DNA of 57,353 bases, taken from contig VAZV01000169.1 in NCBI GenBank assembly GCA_005884765.1, forward strand, positions 1 through 57,353. Reading direction: 5' to 3'. The notes beneath the pieces are model-generated. The model was not told where the DNA came from. It did not search any database and saw nothing but the letters and a program-made list of their open reading frames with translations. How positions within the stretch are numbered: the stretch's first letter is position 1; each line of letters starts with the position of its first letter. A program made the translations under genes and the position numbers. This DNA comes from Alphaproteobacteria bacterium (GTDB lineage: Bacteria; Pseudomonadota; Alphaproteobacteria; Rhizobiales; Xanthobacteraceae). Below are positions 52,229-57,353 of this stretch, piece by piece.

Positions 52229-53046
52229 GCCGATTTCTTGATGTGCCGCCAGATGCGGTCGCGTAACCTGCCGAAGGCGTCCCCGCTCAGCATCTCATAG
52301 GTGCGCGGCCGCGCGAGCGGCACCTGCAAATGATCGACCATGCGCCCGGGACGCGGCGACATCACGACGACTTCGTCGGCGAGGTAAACCGCTTCGGTCA
52401 GGCTATGCGTGACGAACACGACAGTCTTGCCGGTCGCAGCCCAGATGCGAAGCAGCTCGTCGCCCATCGTCATCCGGGTCTGTTCGTCGAGCGCGGCAAA
52501 CGGCTCATCCATCAAGAGCACCGGCGGGTCCTGCACCAGGCCGCGCGCGATCGAGACGCGCTGCTTCATGCCGCCGGACAGCTCATGCGGATGACGCTTG
52601 CCGAAGCCGTCAAGGCCGACCAGCCGCAATGCATCCTGCGCCTTGGCGCGGCGCTCGCTCTTTGCCACGCCGCGCAGCGCCAGCGGAAATTCGACATTCT
52701 CTTCCGCCGTCAGCCATGGAAACAGGCTCGCCTCCTGAAACACCACGCCGACCCTGTCCGGATCGGGCTTGAGGATCGGCGCGCCGTTAATGGTGACCGT
52801 GCCCGACGTCTGCTGGCGCAGGCCCGCCATCATCATCAGCAAGGTCGACTTGCCGCAGCCGCTCGGCCCGACAATGACAACGAAACGCCCGGGCTTGACC
52901 TCGAGCGAGACCTCCGACAACGCAACGACGTCCTGCGTCGAGGTCTTGAAGACCTGCCCGACACTGCGGACCTCAATCGCGCCGGCCCGCGGGACGCTCT
53001 TGAGTGGCGTTATGTTCGCCAATGGCTGCATCGCGTTTCCACCCAT
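52225..53046 (-). CDS. NitT/TauT-type ABC transporter ATP-binding protein
   Basis: This 273-residue ATPase has Walker A GPSGCGKST, the Q-loop FQEASLFPW, the signature LSGGMKQRVS and Walker B LLMDEPFAALD. It belongs to the SsuB/TauB/NrtD group. The ATG at 53046 has GAAGGG six bases before it and lies inside the 3' end of the first permease gene; an alternative ATG at 53031 is possible. It drives import by the two flanking permeases. Confidence 0.93.
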   Translation of the reverse strand: MGGNAMQPLANITPLKSVPRAGAIEVRSVGQVFKTSTQDVVALSEVSLEVKPGRFVVIVGPSGCGKSTLLMMMAGLRQQTSGTVTINGAPILKPDPDRVGVVFQEASLFPWLTAEENVEFPLALRGVAKSERRAKAQDALRLVGLDGFGKRHPHELSGGMKQRVSIARGLVQDPPVLLMDEPFAALDEQTRMTMGDELLRIWAATGKTVVFVTHSLTEAVYLADEVVVMSPRPGRMVDHLQVPLARPRTYEMLSGDAFGRLRDRIWRHIKKSA

Positions 53047-53774
53047 CGGATCCCTTCGTTGAAGGCAATCGCAATTGTTGCGATCATCACCACGCCGGCC
53101 AATAGTTGCTTCATCTGGAAGTTCTCGCCCCAACTGGCGATCTGATGGCCGATGCCGTCGCGCGAGGCATACATTTCGGCAAGGATGACACCGGTCAGGT
53201 TGAAGATCATCGAAATCCGCAGCGCTTCCAGGAGCACCGGCAGCATGCTCGGCAGATAGACGCGCAACGCGGTCTGCGCTGATGTCGCGCCGTAGGACCG
53301 GGCGACCGTGAGGTACTCGACCTTGACTTGTTCCACCGCCGTCGTGGTCGACATGATGACGATGAAGATGGTGGAGAAGAAGCCGAACCCCACCTTCTGC
53401 GCAAAGCCGACGCCGAACACCAGGATAAACATCGGCAGGAAGATCGACTTCGGGATCGAGAAGGCAAAGAACAATAGCGGCTTCACCACTTCGGCAAAGT
53501 ATCGGTTTTCAGCGATCAAAAATCCGACCAGGGCGCCGAACGGGACGGCGAGCGCAAAAGCGGTCAGCACCTCGCTCGCGGTCACGGCGAGGTCGTTGCG
53601 CACGCTGGCGCGCTGCAGCAATTGCCCGAGCATGGCGAGCGTATCGGACGCCGCAGGCAAGAGCCGCGGGTTGACGATGCCGCTGCGCGACAACGCTTCC
53701 CATAGCGCGAATATCGTTATGATGATTGCGACACGGGCAAGCTTGATTCCGAGTGCCATCGCGAAAAATCTCAA
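53010..53774 (-). CDS. NitT/TauT-type ABC transporter permease (first copy in operon)
   Basis: This 254-residue permease has about six helices and the conserved loop YLTVARSYGATSAQTALRVYLPSMLPVLLEAL followed by GVILAEMYASRDGIGHQI. The start at 53774 forms an ATGA overlap with the binding-protein stop. It overlaps the ATPase gene by 37 nt. Confidence 0.92.
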   Translation of the reverse strand: MRFFAMALGIKLARVAIIITIFALWEALSRSGIVNPRLLPAASDTLAMLGQLLQRASVRNDLAVTASEVLTAFALAVPFGALVGFLIAENRYFAEVVKPLLFFAFSIPKSIFLPMFILVFGVGFAQKVGFGFFSTIFIVIMSTTTAVEQVKVEYLTVARSYGATSAQTALRVYLPSMLPVLLEALRISMIFNLTGVILAEMYASRDGIGHQIASWGENFQMKQLLAGVVMIATIAIAFNEGIRWVETRCSHWRT

Positions 53775-54739
53775 GGCTTGGTCGCTACCGGCTTGAACTG
53801 GGTGGAAATGACCTCTTGCGTGGGCACGATGTCCTTCAGCCCGCCGAGCTTGGCGAGGTCGAGCGACAATTGCACGGCGTCGGATACGTTCGGAGCCGCC
53901 ATGTTGCCGTCGGTCTCGAGCTTGAGGATCGTGTTCTCGTATTCGAGCGCGGCGATCTCACTGGGCATCTCATAGAGGTCTGCGATCAGCTTGACCGTGG
54001 CGTCGCGATCGTTGCGCATGAAGGCGACGGCACCATAGAGCGCGTTGAGCGCCTTCTGCACCAGCGCAGGTTTTTCTTGCGCGAATTTGTCGAGCACGAT
54101 CCAGCCCGCGGTCAGGTTCGGCGGCACTTCCCTGGCATAATCCAGGATGGTTCGCGCTTCGCCCGATTTCGAAATCTGGAAGCTCAGGGGCGAATAGACC
54201 ACCGCGGCGTCGACATTGTTGGCGAGCAGATTGGGCACCAGCCCGCCGCCGCCGACCGGCACGCGGGTGAAGTCGATCTTTCTGTCCTGGATGGTCCACA
54301 GCGCCAACAGGTCGGAGCCAGAGCCGGCCGCCGTGATCGCGACCTTCTTGCCGTTGAGGTCCTTGACCTCGATGGTAGACTTCAGCGGCACCATCAACTG
54401 CCAGCCGAAATTGCCCATTGAGGCGTTGGCCACGATCCGCGACATCACGCCTTTCTTGCGGCCTGCGGAGACCAGCGATGGCGGATCGAGGATGACGTCG
54501 GCGGCGCCCGCCGCCATGGCCTCGAAGGTCTCGGCGCCGCTGCGGTAGATCGTAAGCTCCGCGGTGATGCCTTCCTTTTCGAACAGCTTTTGCTTGACCG
54601 CGGTTTCGGCGACGGTGGTTGGCCAGTAGGTCTTGGTCGGCAGTCCGATGCGGATGGTTTCGGCGTGCGCGACCGCAGGCATCGCCAGCAAGGCGGCGGC
54701 GATCAAGGACGCCAGCGCATGGCGGCGAGAGACGCTCAT
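53771..54739 (-). CDS. NitT/TauT-type periplasmic substrate-binding protein
   Basis: This 322-residue protein has a signal peptide (SRRHALASLIAAALLAMPAVAHA). Its two-lobed type II binding-protein core contains IRIGLPTKTYWPTTVAETAV, MAAGAADVILDPPSLVSAG and a hinge VAITAAGSGSDLLA. Such proteins bind sulfonates, nitrate, thiamine precursors or aromatic acids; the ligand here is not evident. GGAGG lies eight bases before the ATG. It is the first gene of the importer operon. Confidence 0.92.
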   Translation of the reverse strand: MSVSRRHALASLIAAALLAMPAVAHAETIRIGLPTKTYWPTTVAETAVKQKLFEKEGITAELTIYRSGAETFEAMAAGAADVILDPPSLVSAGRKKGVMSRIVANASMGNFGWQLMVPLKSTIEVKDLNGKKVAITAAGSGSDLLALWTIQDRKIDFTRVPVGGGGLVPNLLANNVDAAVVYSPLSFQISKSGEARTILDYAREVPPNLTAGWIVLDKFAQEKPALVQKALNALYGAVAFMRNDRDATVKLIADLYEMPSEIAALEYENTILKLETDGNMAAPNVSDAVQLSLDLAKLGGLKDIVPTQEVISTQFKPVATKP

Positions 54740-54876
54740 TCGAGTTTCCTCCGTATTATTTGCGTTCATTGTCGCCGGGCGGCTCCGCCATCGTCAATCG
54801 AAATCACCCGTTTTGCAATTGACCCTGTGGGATGCCCCCGCTACCTGTTGGCCACGATACGGGCGTGGGAGACCTA

Positions 54877-56490
54877 ATGAACAATAATAACAATGCTTCC
54901 GAATTCGATTACGTCATTGTTGGCGCCGGTTCGGCCGGTTGCGTGCTGGCGAACCGCCTGACCGCCGACGGCAAGCATTCGGTGCTGCTGCTGGAGGCCG
55001 GCCCCAGGGATACCCACATCTGGATCCATGTGCCGCTCGGCTACGGCAAGCTTTTCAAGGAAAAATCCGTCAACTGGATGTATCAGACCGAGCCCGAACC
55101 GGGGCTGAACGGCCGGCAGGTGTTTCAGCCGCGCGGCAAAGTGCTCGGCGGCTCGAGTTCGATCAACGGCCTGTTGTACGTGCGCGGCCAGCACGAGGAT
55201 TACGACCGCTGGCGCCAGCGCGGCAATGCCGGCTGGGGCTATGACGACGTGTTGCCCTATTTCAAGAAAGCCGAGAACCAGCAGCGCGGCGCCGACAAAT
55301 ATCATGGCACCGGTGGCCCGCTGCCGGTGTCGGACTGGCGGCACGCCGATCCCTTGTCGGAGGCTTTCGTGGTGGCCGCCGCCGAAGTCGGCATTCCCAC
55401 CAATCCCGACTTCAACGGAGCCACCCAGGAAGGCGCCGGATTCTTCCAGACTACGACCCGGCGCGGCCGTCGCGCCAGCACCGCGTTCTCGTATCTTCGC
55501 CCGGCGCGTCGCCGCGGCAATCTGCATGTCGAAACGTCGGCGCTGGCGCAGCGCATCGTGTTCGAGGGGCGCCGCGCCCGGGCCGTTGAATACACTCAGA
55601 ACGGGACTTTGCGGACCGCGCGAGCGCGAAGAGAGATTCTGGTCGCAAGCGGCGCCTACAACTCACCGCAGCTCTTGCAACTCTCCGGCGTCGGCCCCGC
55701 CGATCTCCTCAGGCAGCACGGCATCGACGTGGTGCTCGACGCGCCCGGTGTCGGCAACGACCTTCAGGATCATATGCAGGTCCGCATCGTCACGCGTTGC
55801 GCGCAAGCCGTCACGCTGAATGACACCGTCAATCATCCGCTTCGCCGGATCATGGCCGGTGTGCGCTACGCGGCGCTTCGAAGAGGCCCGCTCACCATCG
55901 CGGCGGGAACATCGGGCGCGTTCTTCAAGACCAGTCCTCGATTGGCCACCCCTGATGTCCAGATTCACTTTCTGCCGTTCTCGACCGACAAGATGGGCGA
56001 GAAGCTGCATAGCTTCTCCGGCTTTACCGCGTCGGTCTGCCAGTTGCGGCCCGAGAGCCGCGGTTCGCTTCGCATCAAAAGTGCCGATCCAGCCATGCCG
56101 CCGGAAATCCGCATCAACTATCTCGCCACCGAGACCGACCGCACCGCCTTCATCGATGGCGTGAGGATATTGCGCAAGATCCTGGCCGCCCCGGCGCTGA
56201 AATCATATTGCGTCGACGAGCTCTACCCGGGATCGAAGGTCGTGAGCGACGAGGACATTTTGGCGTTCTGCCGCCAGACCGGCAGCACGGTCTATCATCC
56301 GACCTCGACCTGCCGGATGGGCAATGATGCCCTGGCCGTGGTCGATCAAAGGCTTCGCGTTCGCGGCATCGCGGGCCTGCGCGTGGTAGATGCCTCCGTG
56401 ATGCCGGACCTGATGTCGGGCAATACCAATGCCCCGACCATCATGATCGCCGAAAAAGCCTCCGATATGATTGTCGAGGATGCGCGATGA
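54877..56490 (+). CDS. GMC family oxidoreductase, choline dehydrogenase-like (intact)
   Basis: This 537-residue FAD enzyme is complete. It has the dinucleotide fold VIVGAGSAGCVLANRL, the loop GKVLGGSSSINGLLYVRGQ, and the active-site histidine in YHPTSTCRMG. The last block GLRVVDASVMPDLMSGNTNAP contains the second active-site asparagine. It oxidises an alcohol, but the substrate is unknown. GGGAGA precedes the ATG. It is divergent from the importer operon and 16 nt upstream of the HemC-like gene. Confidence 0.92.
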   Translation: MNNNNNASEFDYVIVGAGSAGCVLANRLTADGKHSVLLLEAGPRDTHIWIHVPLGYGKLFKEKSVNWMYQTEPEPGLNGRQVFQPRGKVLGGSSSINGLLYVRGQHEDYDRWRQRGNAGWGYDDVLPYFKKAENQQRGADKYHGTGGPLPVSDWRHADPLSEAFVVAAAEVGIPTNPDFNGATQEGAGFFQTTTRRGRRASTAFSYLRPARRRGNLHVETSALAQRIVFEGRRARAVEYTQNGTLRTARARREILVASGAYNSPQLLQLSGVGPADLLRQHGIDVVLDAPGVGNDLQDHMQVRIVTRCAQAVTLNDTVNHPLRRIMAGVRYAALRRGPLTIAAGTSGAFFKTSPRLATPDVQIHFLPFSTDKMGEKLHSFSGFTASVCQLRPESRGSLRIKSADPAMPPEIRINYLATETDRTAFIDGVRILRKILAAPALKSYCVDELYPGSKVVSDEDILAFCRQTGSTVYHPTSTCRMGNDALAVVDQRLRVRGIAGLRVVDASVMPDLMSGNTNAPTIMIAEKASDMIVEDAR

Positions 56491-56506
56491 CAAAGGAGTG
56501 CAGCTA

Positions 56507-57353
56507 GTGGCGGATCGATTGCGGATCGGCACGCGCAAGAGCGCGATGGCGCTGGCGCAAACCGCTGAAATCGCGCGGCGCCTGACCGCGGCGGTGCCCG
56601 GCCTCGACGTCGAGATCGTGAAATTCGAAACCACTGGCGACATCGACCAGACCGGCAAGCTGCTGCCGCATGGCGGCAAGGGCGGCGCGTTCGTTGCGCA
56701 AATACGCGAGGCCGTGCTCTCGGGCGAGCTGCACGCCGCGATGCATTCCCTCAAGGACATGCCGGGCAATGAAGACACCCCCGGCCTTGTGATCGGCGCG
56801 ACGTTGGCGCGTGATCCGCCCGGCGATGTCCTTGTGTTGCGGCCTGGTCTCTCGATCGAGGATTTCAGGCGCGCGGGCGGTCAGGGTTTCAAGATCGGCA
56901 CCAACGCGGTGCGCCGCGCGGCCTACGCGCGAAGGCTGTTTCCGGATGTCGAAATCATCCACTATCGCGGCGCCGCCGATACGCGCGTGCGCAAGCTCGA
57001 CAATGCCGAACTGCAGCGCCTTCCCGATGGCGGCGCGGTCGGCCCAGCCGATGCGCTGATCATGGCGCGCTCCGGCCTTGAGCGCGTCGGCCTCGCGGGT
57101 CGCATCGCCTATGAGTTTCCGGTTTGCGATATGCTGCCGGCGGTGGGGCAGGGCATCGTCGCGGTGGAATGCGCCGCGCAGGACTGGCAGACGCGCCAGC
57201 TTCTTTCCTCGATCGACGATCCGGCCGCGCATCGATGCGCCGATGCCGAGCGCGAGGTGTTGTGGGTGCTCAATGGCCATTGCAACTCACCGATCGCGGG
57301 ATTTGCCGTCATCGAGGGCGCGCAGATGTCGCTGACCGCCTCGGTCCTGGACG
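56507..57353 (+). CDS. Porphobilinogen deaminase-like protein (HemC homologue), partial at window end
   Basis: The first 282 residues are present. The family hallmarks are GTRKSAMALAQT, the catalytic aspartate at residue 84 (HSLKDMP), the arginine-rich VRRAAYARR and RGAADTRVRKLD that bind the dipyrromethane cofactor, and the cofactor cysteine at about 259 (GHCNSPIA). The sequence is more divergent than the housekeeping HemC of the group, so this may be a paralogue. It starts with GTG, with AAAGGAG eight bases upstream, 16 nt after the GMC stop, so it is likely co-transcribed with it. Confidence 0.82.
   Translation, partial: MADRLRIGTRKSAMALAQTAEIARRLTAAVPGLDVEIVKFETTGDIDQTGKLLPHGGKGGAFVAQIREAVLSGELHAAMHSLKDMPGNEDTPGLVIGATLARDPPGDVLVLRPGLSIEDFRRAGGQGFKIGTNAVRRAAYARRLFPDVEIIHYRGAADTRVRKLDNAELQRLPDGGAVGPADALIMARSGLERVGLAGRIAYEFPVCDMLPAVGQGIVAVECAAQDWQTRQLLSSIDDPAAHRCADAEREVLWVLNGHCNSPIAGFAVIEGAQMSLTASVLD

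Overview
The window looks like a chromosomal segment of a Bradyrhizobium-type alphaproteobacterium (Nitrobacteraceae). The evidence is high-GC coding with strong third-position GC, a Porin_2-family porin of the form typical of Bradyrhizobium, many small proteins I recognise from that group, an intergenic repeat of a kind I remember from Bradyrhizobium genomes, and promoters of the alphaproteobacterial general stress type (GGAAC, 18-19 nt, TT). The assignment rests on protein pattern memory; no search was run.

Layout. 1-605: non-coding, holding a structured dispersed-repeat-like element. 606-12230 (minus): one tightly overlapped operon for Alternative Complex III (actA-F), a small unknown membrane protein, a SCO copper chaperone and a caa3-type cytochrome oxidase (coxB-A-C-D). 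Subunit I carries the tyrosine-serine motif of A2-type oxidases instead of the usual glutamate. 12575-16255 (plus): a divergent PaoABC-like aldehyde oxidase whose FAD subunit is truncated. 16279-20613: exported oxalate-decarboxylase-like bicupin, a damaged GMC oxidoreductase, an exported alpha/beta hydrolase and a small secreted protein. 20781-33800: a mosaic of stress-type genes (DUF72, TPP enzyme, several tiny proteins, MgtC-like, YedE-like, SDR, DUF6496, DUF2267-CBS fusion, VOC, DUF2905). 33950-45292: a FAD monooxygenase, a Liv-type ABC importer with a LivM-LivG-LivF triple fusion, an IclR regulator, and a divergent operon of TPP enzyme, SDR, cupin and DOPA-dioxygenase-like protein. 45622-47283: porin. 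47542-51376: broken MarR gene, an alpha/beta hydrolase lacking its serine nucleophile, a zinc-ribbon remnant and a MetE-like enzyme. 51416-57353: a NitT/TauT-type ABC importer, a second GMC oxidoreductase, and a HemC-like gene running off the end.

Two patterns stand out. First, at least nine sites matching the general stress sigma factor (EcfG/RpoE2) consensus lie just upstream of genes between 12.2 and 29.7 kb, including both sides of the ACIII/aldehyde-oxidase divergon. This suggests that the ACIII-caa3 respiratory branch, an aldehyde oxidase and a set of small stress proteins form part of the general stress regulon. Second, several genes (paoB-like, GMC, YedE-like, DOPA dioxygenase, MarR, zinc ribbon, an MFS fragment) carry short deletions, single-base losses or stops with the expected C-terminus still readable in another frame. 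This is either real gene decay or an assembly-quality signature, and raw reads would decide.

I found no rRNA, tRNA, CRISPR array, transposase or integrase.
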